Shown: piece after piece, positions 9,398 through 18,774 of the stretch | Numbering within the stretch: position 1 is the stretch's first letter | How the letters are laid out: every line of letters begins with the position of its first letter | NCBI GenBank assembly: GCA_031835245.1 | Contig: JAVKOQ010000512.1 | Span: 1-31,463 of the forward strand | Direction: 5' to 3' | Length of the DNA: 31,463 nt | Source: Balamuthia mandrillaris | Taxonomy: Eukaryota > Discosea > Longamoebia > Balamuthiidae | Notes under the pieces: generated by a model | Seen by the model: only the letters and a program-made list of their open reading frames with translations | What the model was told of the DNA's origin: nothing | Databases searched by the model: none | Program-made: the position numbers and the translations under genes

Positions 9398-10810
9398 ATG
9401 GCTCACGTACTCGCCGGCTCGAACGACCTGGAAAAGCTGGAGGACCTCTCCAGCAAGACCTACAAGGAACAGGCCATTTGGTTCCTCAACGCCTTTTGGG
9501 ACAAGCACAAGGAGGAGGCGGAGAGGCTGTGGAAGTTCAAGCACCAGTGCGACGAGCTGGACCACGCCAAAAAGTCCGAGGGCTGCGCGCTGGACGAGCT
9601 GCAGGCTCACCGCTTCTTGGAGAAGTTCCAAGAGACCATGACCGTTCAGTCCATGAGGGACAAGCTGCGGTCCACGGGAGCCATCGGTGCCAAGGTCAAG
9701 CTGGTCCCCTTGATCCACATCCTCATCATCCGTTTCAACGTGGACTGGCACGAGCTGGTCAATGCCCCTCAAGGCAGCAAGGAGGAGATCGACAGAGCCC
9801 AAAAGCTGTTTGACGAGGTGCAGGCTGCTTTCCAGGAGGCCGAGGCCCGCGCAGAGGAGGCCGCTGCTGCCTTGAAGGAAGCTCAGGCAAGAGAGGCTGC
9901 TGCCAAGGCCAGAGAAGCCGACGCTCTCGCTCGCGAGGCTGATGCCAAGGCGAGAGAGGCGGAAGCCAAGGAGAGAGAGGCGGAGGCCATTGCCAGGGAG
10001 CAAGAGGCCAAGGCGAGAGAGGCGGAAGCCATTCAGAGAGAGGCCGATGCCAAGGCCAGAGAAGCCGACGCTCGTGCCAACGAGGCCAGGGCCAAGGAGC
10101 AGGAGGCCGAGGCAGTGGCCAAGGAGGAGGAGCTGAGGGCGGCCAAGGAGGAGCAGGAAGCAGCATTGGCGGAGGTGAAGGCCCAAGAGGATGCCTACAA
10201 CAACAAGACGGCGGAGCTGAAGAGGGCCAGCGAGGAAGGCGGTTTGGTCTCTCGCAACAAGGCCAAGAACGAGCTGGCCCAACACTTGCAGGAGGACCCT
10301 CTCCCCTTGCGTCGTGCCAAGATCACCCTGGAGGCTGCTGTGAAGAAGGCTGAGAAGGCTGCTCAGATCGCTGCTGATGCTCGCTCTGCTGCGGAGGCCT
10401 CCGCCAGAGAGGCCGAAGCCTCCAGAGCCGCCGCTGAGAAGTCGGCAAGAGAGGCGGAGCAAGCTCGTGCCGCTGCCCAAGCCGCCGCGCGTGAAGCCGA
10501 AAGGGCTCGCGCCAGCGCCGAGGCAGCTGCTCGCGAGGCCGAGGACGCCAGAGCCGTCGCCGAACAAGCCGCTCGCGAGGCCGAGCAAGCCCGCGCCGAA
10601 GCGGAGGAGGCCAGGAGACACTCTGAGAGGGCCAAGGAAGCGGCCGAGGCTGCCTTGGAGGAGGCCAAGCGGAAGCTGGAGGAGGCGGAGGCCTACCTGG
10701 AGGAGGCCAAGAAGACGCTGCCCGAGGGCCAGATCTGGTGGATGGAACGGGAGCTGCACGAGAGGAGGGCCTACTTGCCTCAAAGCAAGGGAGGCTTCCG
10801 CCGAAACTAA
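9398..10810 (+). CDS. LAV1-2/CBP40-like coiled-coil protein, paralog 1
   Basis: Single-exon gene, 470 residues, start chosen at MAHVLAGSND because the two paralogs share it. Residues ~1-128 form a globular head (SKTYKEQAIWFLNAFW, GCALDELQAHRFLEKF, VPLIHILIIRFNVDWHELV) that looks like a degenerate EF-hand pair: the loops lack a full set of acidic ligands. A long Ala/Glu/Lys/Arg-rich helix follows, with heptads such as AREAEAK and AREADAK. It is broken by a conserved segment (SEEGGLVSRNKAKNELAQ, EDPLPLRRAKITLEAAV), and the protein ends in IWWMERELHERRAYLPQSKG. From memory this head, middle and tail arrangement matches Physarum LAV1-2/CBP40 and related protist proteins; I could not search. It is likely cytosolic and self-associating through coiled coils. 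Strong use of GCC, GAG and AAG codons suggests high expression. It is the longest of the three copies because of extra heptads. Confidence 0.85.
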   Translation: MAHVLAGSNDLEKLEDLSSKTYKEQAIWFLNAFWDKHKEEAERLWKFKHQCDELDHAKKSEGCALDELQAHRFLEKFQETMTVQSMRDKLRSTGAIGAKVKLVPLIHILIIRFNVDWHELVNAPQGSKEEIDRAQKLFDEVQAAFQEAEARAEEAAAALKEAQAREAAAKAREADALAREADAKAREAEAKEREAEAIAREQEAKAREAEAIQREADAKAREADARANEARAKEQEAEAVAKEEELRAAKEEQEAALAEVKAQEDAYNNKTAELKRASEEGGLVSRNKAKNELAQHLQEDPLPLRRAKITLEAAVKKAEKAAQIAADARSAAEASAREAEASRAAAEKSAREAEQARAAAQAAAREAERARASAEAAAREAEDARAVAEQAAREAEQARAEAEEARRHSERAKEAAEAALEEAKRKLEEAEAYLEEAKKTLPEGQIWWMERELHERRAYLPQSKGGFRRN

Positions 10811-10959
10811 AGTTCTTTCGCTAGTTGCTGTTTTTTCTGTAAGAGTATTATTATTATATCAAGTTTATAAACTTGTTTAAAAACAAACAAGTTAAAAAGA
10901 ATCAAAAGAAGAAGGAAAGAAAGAGTAAGAAAGAAAGGAGCTTTAAGGGTCTTTGTTTT

Positions 10960-13900
10960 TTAGTTCTCATTCTTGGTGGCCAAATAGGAGGTAAACATGC
11001 TCTTCAACTCTGCCAACTCCTCGCGAGCGCTCTTCAGTTCGCTCTCGAGCTCCTGCACCTTGTTGGACAATACTTCCACGGCAGCCCTATCCGCTCTCCT
11101 CAGCTCCATGGTGGTGCCGTCCGTGACCGTTCCCTCGACATAGACGTTGCCTTTGATGTAGAGGTCGCCAGTATCGTCCATCATCAAAGAGGTCTCAAGG
11201 GAGTCACAACCGTTGTTTGTGGAGAAGGCGCCCGTGCCGATGGCGAAGATGGGGGTGCCGCTGCCCGTGAGGCTCTCCGCGGTTGCGTTGTTGCAAACGC
11301 CAAAGACGACGCCACCAACGGTATTGGTGCGGACATTTACGCCGTGGGCAAAAGAGCCAGTGGCCAAGGCCTCCACATTACCAAGGTGGGCTGATGATGA
11401 AAAAGAAGGAAAACACTTAAACAAACAGCTAACAACCAAGAGATGCATAAAACAGAAGAGAGAAAGGGAGTCCAGAGAGAAACCAAAGAGGGAGAAGAGG
11501 ACACAATGAGGGAACGGGAGAAAGTAAAGAAGAAGGACAGCAGTACCTAATCCAGACGCATGAGCACCATCAGCAAACGCTTCAAGAGTACCGTTAAACA
11601 AAGCTAAAAGAGAAAAAGCATTAAGGTGTTAACCAGTTATAAACACTGCTTGGCTGAAGAAAGAAAGAGAGATACCAGCGCCCATGGCAATCGAGCCAAA
11701 TCCTTGCGACATGATTGTACCACCTTCAACAGCTAATGAGAGCAAAGAGGAGGACACGAGTTAGGGGAGGGAGAGGGAGAGGGAGAGGGAGAGGGAGAGG
11801 GAGAGGGAGAGGGAGAGGGAGAGGGAGAGGGAGAGGGAGAGGGAGAGGGAGAGGGAGAGGGAGAGGGAGAGGGAGAGGGAGCATTTACCTCCACCAGCAG
11901 CGAATGCACCATCGCTTAAGGCCAAAATTGAGCTTCCATTTCTAGCTAGAAAACGGAAAGAAAGACCGAAAGAAGTGAAAAACAAATAAAGGAAGAAAAA
12001 CCAAACAGAATATTGACAGATAACAAGCAATAAAAACAAGTCAAAGGGATGGTACATGAGCCTATGGCAACAGATCCGTTGCCCTCAGAGTAAATGCCGG
12101 AATCGCGAACAGCTGTTAGGAGTTTTATTAGAAACCTGAAGCAAGGCGTGCACAAGTTGAAAACCAAATATAAAAAGAATTAATTCTGACATACCCTCGC
12201 CAGCTGCAAAGGATCCCCAACCCAGCGATACCAACGAAGACGACTGGAAAGCTGAACGCAACACGTTAGCAAAAGAAGGCACCTTTCTCATCCAGCAGCA
12301 AGGAAGGCAGCCAGTAACGTACATTCTCCCATAGCAATAGAGCCGAAGTTCCCGGAAAGAATCTCACTGTTCTCGTCGGCTTTAAAACGCATTCGTTTGC
12401 AAGCTCAGTACAATCAAAGTAAAAACCTATAATAAAGCAAAATAGGAGGAGCTCACCTTCTCCGTAGGCTAATGCTCCGGACTCGTTGGCAAAAATTCTT
12501 GAGCCATCAAGTGCTGTAACAAAGAATGTACAAGAGTTAAAGAATGCCACATAGTTACCAAAAGCAATTGTCAACAAATAAAACGCAAATGGCAAGAACA
12601 AGAAGAAGAAGAAGAAGAAGAAGAAGAAGAAGAAGAAGAAGAAGAACAAGAAGAAGAAGAAGAAGAAGAAGAAGAAGAAGAAGAACAAGAACAAGAACAA
12701 GAACAAGAACAAGAACAAGAACAAGAACAAGAAGAAGCAGGACAAAAAGAAGATGAAGGACAATAACGTCATAAGACAGCAAGCAAAAACCAAAACACCA
12801 AACGGACAACAAAAAATAAAATAGAAAAGGTGTGATGCAAAGAGCACGTACCTGAACCAATGGCAAACGAACCGTAGAAGCTATTAGAAATAATTCCACC
12901 GATGTCCTCGGCTGTGGCGAAAGATGTTACGGCGCAAACAAAACACGCTCACAAATGAACTCAACAAACGCACCATAGCCGAAGGCAAATGTGCCATCGC
13001 CAACAGCACGGATGACACTGTCGTCGTCGGCTTGAAAAGAAAACAAATGAGTTGTTTGGTTGAGATATTTTTTCTTTTGCTTTTATTAATCGTGTCTGTT
13101 GTTTGATACGTACCAGATCCAAAAGCAAAAGCACCAGTCTCCAAAGCCTCAATAACCGAACGTTCATCAGCTGTAGGTAATTGCATGGCCACATCAGAAA
13201 GAGGGAAGTAGGATTAGAGCAGAGAAACGAAGAGGAGAAAAGCAGGGAACGAGAAGGATGAGCATGAACACAAACCGCTGCCCATAGCGAAGCTGCCCGG
13301 GGCACTCGAGCTCAGCTTTCCTCCCGCCTCAGCTGAAAGTGTTTCAGTTGTTACAAACAAAACCTGATGAAAACCAAAGACAAAAATGACGAACCGAGAC
13401 CCATGGCAAATGATCCACCGCCACTCGATTCTATCGTACCGTTTAACGCTGCATTGCAGTATCATACAGTTAATGAACTTTCTTGTTCGTTTCTTATTAG
13501 ACCTCTCATTTTTCTTACCATTGCCCAGAGCAAAGGCACCGAATTCTGAGGCTTGCATGGTTGCATTGGTTGCTATAAAGTTGTGGGGAAGGACGAGGTA
13601 AGAGCGTGCAACTTTTGAACAAAAACGAGTGGATCACTAAAAACAGCATACCGACACCCATGGCTACCGCGCCACCTGCTGTTGCTGAGAGAGAGCCACC
13701 AATCTCCGCTAATAATTGTTTTTGTCACAAAAGTCAACACACGCACAAGAACAAGTCCAACCAAGAAGAAGAAACAATAATAACAAGACGGCTACAGCCA
13801 CTACGTACCCAAACCAGCGGCAATAGAACCGCGCCCATCAGAATAGATATCAGACTGACTGCCACTAACTGTTTTGTTGAAAGTCAGCTTCATAATGAGA

Positions 13901-15752
13901 AAGAGGTTTGTTCAGCTATTGTTTGTTTGCGTACCCTGGCCCATTGCAATTGAGCCACCTGCCCCTGACCTCAAAGTGCCCTGTGAAGCTGTAAACAACA
14001 AAATAAATGAACACAACGGCGGGAATAAGAAAAGTTGCAAACTAACCAAAGCCCATTGCAAACGATCCTGGACCATCGGACACAATAACACCACCAAATG
14101 CTAAGTGAAGAAGACGGAAGGAAAGGAGAGAGCGAGATAGAGATGTCGAGTGTCAGCACCGTATTATAAGGGCAAGCACATAATATTTTGTTCTTTTTCT
14201 TTTGTTGCTTAATCTTCTGCATTTCTGCTTCCTTGCAAAATGGTATAACTCACCATCACCCAAAGCGAACGCTCCAAACCCATCAGCCTCAATGGTGGAG
14301 TCATCATCAGCTATATAAATATGTAAAGCCAGCAACAAGAAAGGGAGGGAAAGATTAGGAGGAGGAGGAGGAAGAAGAAGAAGAAGAAGAAGAAGAAGAA
14401 GAAGAAGAACAAGAACAAGAAGAAGAAGAAGAACAAGAACAAGAAGAAGAACAAGAACGAAGAAGAAGGTAACGAAGATTAAGAAGGAGAACGAAGAAAG
14501 AAAAAACAACAAACCAAAGCCCATTGCGACACTGCCAGCTTTACGCGAGATAATTTCGGAGCTATTGTAAGCTGAAGGTTTGAAAAGTAAAGAAGTATCG
14601 ATTATTTACGTGATTGCAAGGGTGCAACTGGCTTAAACAACAACAGGTGAGAAGACGCACCATCACCCATGACAATCGATCCGTACGACTCGGCCACTAA
14701 GGCAGAGTTCCGCTCGGCTGTGAGTCAACGCAAGACGAGTTTTAGAATGAAGACAAAAGAACGACAAAAAAGAGGGCAATAGCCCAATGGCAGAGGGATA
14801 ACAAACCAATGCCAGCTACAAAAGCGCCTGCACCTCGGGCGGACACTAAAGCATCCTCAAAGGCTGCATAGCAACAAAGTAGCCCAAAGCATAACATTCA
14901 AGATGGTTAATCGGAACAACCTAGAGCGGGTTCATGGTTCCAAAGCTTTGGACAGTTTGCGTACCTAGCCCAAATGCAGTGCTGCCGTCGTAGGTTGCTT
15001 CAAGTAAACTGTCATTCTTTGCTAGATGGGCACAAGGTGAACAAGTCAAACACAAAGAGAGAATCAGCAAAGAACAAGAACAAAATGAACGAGAACAAGA
15101 GTTAGTAATTCCAGTAAAAGAATATTGATACGATGACCCTAACCAAAACCAGCAGCGAAAGAGCCTTGGCCCTCGGCGGCAGTGCTCAAACCAAAGGCAG
15201 CAGAATAGAGCCCGATGTTCTGTGGGTCCCATTGATCGTTTGCCACAGAGCCTGCCCGGAAGGCAGCTCGGCTTCCATACCACAACATACGTGCTCCTGT
15301 TCATTTTCTTTGTGAGTTAGAGTGACGGAAAAAATGTGAAGGAAAAGACACACAAACGTAAAAACGTGAGAGAGAAGCAAGAGGGAAGCTGTACCAGGGC
15401 CAGAAGCATCCCAGACGAGCCCGTCAACATCTGTGTTGTTCTCATTGACGTAGGAGCGCGCGTACACGGATCCTCCCTGCAATCTGTAGGTGCTGTTCTC
15501 AAAGACCTGCCATGCGCCGCTCAACTCGAAGAGGGTCGCCAGCGATTCGCAAAGGTTCTGGTGGTCGGGGCAAACGTAGAGAGTGCCGTTGGTGGACATT
15601 CGGAAGGCAACCTCACCTTCGTGCTGGATGATGAACTCGTTGGGGTTCTCCTCCACACAATGAGGGGCGCCGATATGAGCGGCTGTAAAACCCAACAAGC
15701 AGACCACCAACAACAAACCTAAAGATGTACTCTTCGTCATCATCTTTGTCAT
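10960..15752 (-). CDS. Secreted YadA/Hep_Hag-like head-repeat protein, one repeat per exon
   Basis: 25 exons, 729 residues. Exon 1 (15395-15752) encodes a signal peptide (MTKMMTKSTSLGLLLVVCLL...) and an N-terminal domain. Exon 2 (15144-15296) ends in GLYSAAFG and EGQGSFAAGF motifs. Exons 3-24 are tiny: 14965-15021, 14807-14863, 14661-14717, 14515-14571, 14254-14310, 14047-14100, 13935-13988, 13809-13868, 13652-13708, 13519-13572, 13395-13448, 13276-13332, 13114-13170, 12974-13030, 12852-12911, 12457-12513, 12323-12379, 12195-12251, 12056-12112, 11889-11945, 11676-11732 and 11547-11603. Each encodes one 18-20 residue repeat ending G-(S/A)-(F/I/V)-A-(M/F/L)-G-x. All introns are phase 1. The last exon (10960-11390) ends in a heptad coiled coil (VQELESELKSAREELAEL) with no membrane anchor. 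The repeat resembles the YadA/Hep_Hag left-handed beta-roll of bacterial trimeric autotransporters; trimerisation through the C-terminal coil is inferred. Probably a secreted or surface adhesive fibre. Confidence 0.88.
11764..11881. repeat. (GGGAGA)n array in an intron of the head-repeat gene
   Basis: About 19-20 near-perfect 6-nt units fill most of the intron between exons 22 and 23 of the YadA-like gene (CCCTCT on the coding strand). The plus strand has regularly spaced GGG runs with quadruplex potential. Confidence 0.95.
12596..12732. repeat. (AAG)n and (AACAAG)n microsatellite
   Basis: An AAG tract grades into an AACAAG hexamer tract inside the intron between exons 17 and 18 of the YadA-like gene. 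The poly-Arg/Leu reading frames across it are artefacts. Confidence 0.95.
14358..14467. repeat. GGA/AAG/AACAAG microsatellite
   Basis: A mixed purine triplet array in the intron between exons 6 and 7 of the YadA-like gene. Confidence 0.92.
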
Positions 15753-16197
15753 TCCCTTTGTCCCTCCTTGGTCTCGCACACTCTTTTTCTTTCCTCCCTC
15801 GCGCGTCACCGTCACCCACCACAAAACAGGCCAAAGGGAGAAGCAAGTAAGAGCGAGGCCAAAAAAGGTGTTTGCAGACAAACGGCAGGCAGGTAGAATG
15901 ATGATTCCTATTGGTTGGTTTTATGAATGCCGACAACACAGGTCGTGCACAGTTTGCTCTCCACAAAAAAACAGACCTATTAGGTGGAACGGAGCGGAGA
16001 GAGGAGAGGAGAGAGCAGAGAGCAGAGAGGACAGAAGAGTAAACAGAGTGATGAGAGAGGAAGGGAGAGAGGTGCCAAGTAAGACGGAAAGAAGAACATT
16101 TGCAGCTCGACTAGCATGGCCTCGTTGGTCAGTTTGTTCACAAGTCTGCCTGTTATTCACAAAATACAAAAGCTGGTCCTTACACCAAAAGATGACT
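15753..16197. promoter_or_regulatory. Upstream region of the head-repeat gene
   Basis: This spacer holds the presumed promoter of the YadA-like gene and the 3' flank of HSBP1; both genes run leftward. It contains an AG-rich stretch (about 15991-16080) and a GCCGACAA element at 15931. No gene is seen. Confidence 0.4.
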
Positions 16198-16908
16198 TCA
16201 CGGTCGCTGTTGTTGTTGCTGTTGTTGCTGTGACAAGGAAGAAGGGCCTGAATGTTGTTGCCGTGGTTGTGTGGACGAAGAAGAAGGAGGAGGAGGCAAG
16301 GACACGCCTGCACTCTCCATCAAGTCCCCCATTGACTTTTCCAACTGAGTGATCCTCGCTCCCATGTCATCAACTAAACACACCGAACGGTGTTTAATGT
16401 TGTTGTGTTGGTGGTCTCCTCAACAAACAAAAAAAAGAAAAGAAAGACATACTCTTGCCAAGAATGGCGTCTGACATTTGCTCAAAACGGAGTTGCTGGT
16501 ATAACAACGGTGCAGCGGGTTAGCAAACAGCTCTGCAAAGAAGAAGAACAAGTAGAACAAGATGGAGGAGAAGAATATGAACAAGAACAAGAACGAGGAC
16601 ACGAAAAAGCTAGAACTGGAACAAGAACAAGAAGCAACGTAGAAAAAGGGAGAAAGAAAAAACGCGGACAGGGCATACCATTTGTTGAAGCACCGTTTCC
16701 ACCTTTGAGAGAAGAGGGGTTAATCACACACAACAGGAAAGGAGATTATTGGAATGTCAAAGTGAAAGAGTACCATGACGTTCAAGTCTTGCTGTTGTTG
16801 GGATGACGGAGGCACATCATCCTGCGCGCCAGCGGTCGGCCTACGTGCAGGAACATTGGTATCCGACTCGCCGCTTCTGCCACCACAGCTGTCTTTCTCG
16901 CTACTCAT
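16198..16908 (-). CDS. HSBP1: Heat shock factor-binding protein 1 (HSBP1)
   Basis: Four exons: 16774-16908, 16679-16702, 16453-16495 and 16198-16373; 125 residues. HSBP1 is a short coiled-coil trimer/hexamer. In animals it binds the trimerisation domain of heat shock factor 1 and dampens the heat shock response, and it also acts in WASH complex assembly. Across the exon joins the core aligns with human HSBP1: DLNVMVETVLQQM, RFEQMSDAILGK, IDDMGARITQLEKSMGDLM, ESAGV. The second exon is a 24-nt microexon coding only VETVLQQM. Both ends are extended compared with the ~76-residue human protein: a ~38-residue hydrophilic N terminus and a Pro/Ser/Gln-rich tail ending in a poly-Gln run and RP. It diverges from coiled-coil paralog 2 over 234 bp. 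Confidence 0.93.
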
Positions 16909-17142
16909 TTTGGCTTTTTCTCTCTCTCTTTTTTTTTTTGCCCAGGTGCTCAGGACGACATGGATATTATCGACGTGACGACCCGGAAATTATCCTTAAA
17001 TTCAAATGAACAAAGAGGGTTCATTTTAAGGTGAGTGCAATTTCCGCACCAGCTACCCCTCAGCCCGTTTTTGTTTGGTTTTTTTTTCATTCTCGTCAAA
17101 CTATTGCACACGCACAACGCCAACTGCACTAGAGTTAACGCC
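16909..17142. promoter_or_regulatory. Divergent promoter, HSBP1 / coiled-coil paralog 2, with inverted repeat
   Basis: Arms at 16994-17011 (CCTTAAA, four bases, AATGAAC) and 17019-17031 (GTTCATTTTAAGG) are inverted complements around a 7-nt loop, apart from four extra bases in the left arm. The paralog 1 promoter has the same CCTTAAA/TTTAAGG pair. A strong donor-like GTGAGT starts at 17031, so a 5' UTR intron is possible for paralog 2. Confidence 0.5.
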
Positions 17143-18396
17143 ATGGCACACACGTTGAACGGCTCGAACGACTTGGAAAGGCTGGAGGACCTCTCCACCA
17201 AGACCTACAAGGAACAGGCCGTGTGGTTCCTCAACGCCTTCTGGGAGGACTTTGCCAAGGAGGAGGCGGAGAGGCTGTGGAAGTTCAAGCACCAGTGCGA
17301 CGAGCTGGACCACGCCAAGAAGGCCCAGGGCTGCGCGCTGGACGAGCTGCAGGCTCACCGCTTCCTCGAAAAATTCAACGAGACCATGACCGTTCAGTCC
17401 ATGAGGGACAAGCTGCGGTCCACGGGAGCCATCGGTGCCAAGGTCAAGCTGGTCCCCTTGATCCACATCCTCATCATCCGCTTCAACGTGGACTGGCATG
17501 AACTGGTCAATGCTCCCCAAGGCAGCAAGGAGGAGATCGCCAAGGCTCAACAGCTGTTGGACGAGGTGCAGGCCGCTTTCCAGGAGGCCGAGGCCCGCGC
17601 AGAGGAGGCCGCTGCTGCCTTGAAGGAAGCTCAGGCGAGAGAAGCTGACGCCAAAGCCCGAGAGGCAGACGCCAAGGCCAGGGAAGCGGAGGCCAAGGCC
17701 GCTGAGGCGGACGCCAAAGCCAGAGAAGCGGAAGCCCACTCCCGGGCGGAGGAGGCCAAAGCCACCGAGGCCGAGGCAGTGGCCAAGGAGGAGGAGCTGA
17801 GGGCAGCCAAGGAGGAGCAGGAAGCAGCATTGGCGGAGGTGAAGGCCCAAGAGGATGCCTACAACAACAAGACGGCGGAGCTGAAGAGAGCCAGCGAGGA
17901 AGGCGGTTTGGTCTCTCGCAACAAGGCCAAGAACGAACTTGCCCAACACTTGCAGGAGGACCCTCTCCCCTTGCGTCGTGCCAAGATCACCCTGGAGGCT
18001 GCTGTGAAGAAGGCTGAGAAGGCTGCTCAGATCGCTGCTGATGCTCGCTCTGCTGCCGAGGAGTCAGCCAGGCAGGCCGAGGCTGCTGCCCAACAGGCTA
18101 GCAGTGCTAGAGCAGCTGCCGAACAAGCCGCCCGACAGGCGGAGCAAGCCAGAGCCCAGGCAGAGCAGGCCAGAGCGCAAGCAGAGCAGGCCAGGCAAAA
18201 CTCAGAGAGGGCCAAGGAAGCGGCGGAGGAAGCGTTGGAGGAGGCCAAGAGGAAAGTGGAGGAAGCGGAGGCGTACTTGCAGGAGGTGAAGGCTCGTCTG
18301 CCTCAGGGAGCCATCTGGTGGATGGAAAGGGAGTTGCACGAGGCGAGGGCGTATTTGCCCAAGAGCAAGGGTGGTTACAACAAGAACGAGAAGTAA
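17143..18396 (+). CDS. LAV1-2/CBP40-like coiled-coil protein, paralog 2
   Basis: Single exon, 417 residues, start MAHTLNGSND. The globular head (residues ~1-130; EQAVWFLNAFW, KKAQGCALDELQAHRFLE, IRFNVDWHELVNAPQG) is nearly identical to the other two copies. The Ala/Glu-rich helix is shorter than in paralog 1. The conserved middle segment (SRNKAKNELAQHLQEDPLPL) is almost identical at the DNA level, including third codon positions. The second helical arm uses Gln-rich heptads (RAQAEQA, RQAEQA) where paralog 1 has Glu-rich ones. The tail is AIWWMERELHEARAYLPKSK. It has 14 more residues than paralog 3, which is two heptads: one in each arm. Function as for paralog 1, by homology only. Confidence 0.85.
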   Translation: MAHTLNGSNDLERLEDLSTKTYKEQAVWFLNAFWEDFAKEEAERLWKFKHQCDELDHAKKAQGCALDELQAHRFLEKFNETMTVQSMRDKLRSTGAIGAKVKLVPLIHILIIRFNVDWHELVNAPQGSKEEIAKAQQLLDEVQAAFQEAEARAEEAAAALKEAQAREADAKAREADAKAREAEAKAAEADAKAREAEAHSRAEEAKATEAEAVAKEEELRAAKEEQEAALAEVKAQEDAYNNKTAELKRASEEGGLVSRNKAKNELAQHLQEDPLPLRRAKITLEAAVKKAEKAAQIAADARSAAEESARQAEAAAQQASSARAAAEQAARQAEQARAQAEQARAQAEQARQNSERAKEAAEEALEEAKRKVEEAEAYLQEVKARLPQGAIWWMERELHEARAYLPKSKGGYNKNEK

Positions 18397-18512
18397 AACC
18401 ACCAATCACCTTTTTTTTTGTACTCTGTACTGTATTTACTGGATAGATGTGAGCTTAGCTACCATTCTTCTCTTGCCTCGTTTCCCCTTCTTCTTCTTCT
18501 CCTTCCTTGTCC

Positions 18513-18561
<49 letters not shown>

Positions 18562-18774
18562 GCTCTCTTTCTCCATAGACTATGGGCTCTCCGGTGGTGT
18601 CCCCCCACGAAAATGAACCCTCGATGGGTCTGCTTCCTATTGCGCTGCCCTTTTATTTTCTTTTTTTTTTGTCCGCTCCCCCGTTCATTCATTCTCGTCA
18701 CTACGCAAAACTGTAACACCCCCCACCCGCACAACAGCAACGCGCTCGCTGGCAACAACGACAACGAAAATCCA
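18397..18774. other. Spacer between coiled-coil paralogs 2 and 3
   Basis: Pyrimidine-rich, with TTC runs and a (CT)n tract at 18514-18548; it must contain the paralog 3 promoter. An open frame runs through it into paralog 3, but the paralogs share a start at MA(H/Q), so I treat it as untranslated. Confidence 0.5.

Noticed and set aside
9386-10783. Long minus-strand open frames opposite the three coiled-coil genes (also 17101-17949 and 18685-19560)
   Set aside because: Shadow frames caused by strong codon bias in Ala/Glu/Lys-rich coding; the plus-strand proteins are conserved among paralogs and the minus-strand ones have no domain.
11715-12057. Arg-Gly repeat and Ser-Leu repeat frames resembling RGG-box proteins
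   Set aside because: They arise only from the GGGAGA array in an intron; no flanking conserved sequence.
12544-12899. Open frames encoding poly-Arg/Thr (+) and poly-Leu/Phe (-)
   Set aside because: They are translations of the AAG/AACAAG microsatellite inside an intron of the YadA-like gene.
11547-15021. Regular small units suggestive of a CRISPR-like or satellite array
   Set aside because: The spacing is irregular and the units are protein-coding exons with GT-AG edges in constant phase, not identical DNA repeats.
18418-18774. N-terminal extension of paralog 3 with hydrophobic runs
   Set aside because: Open by chance through a CT-rich spacer; the paralogs share a start at MA(H/Q) and none has such a leader.
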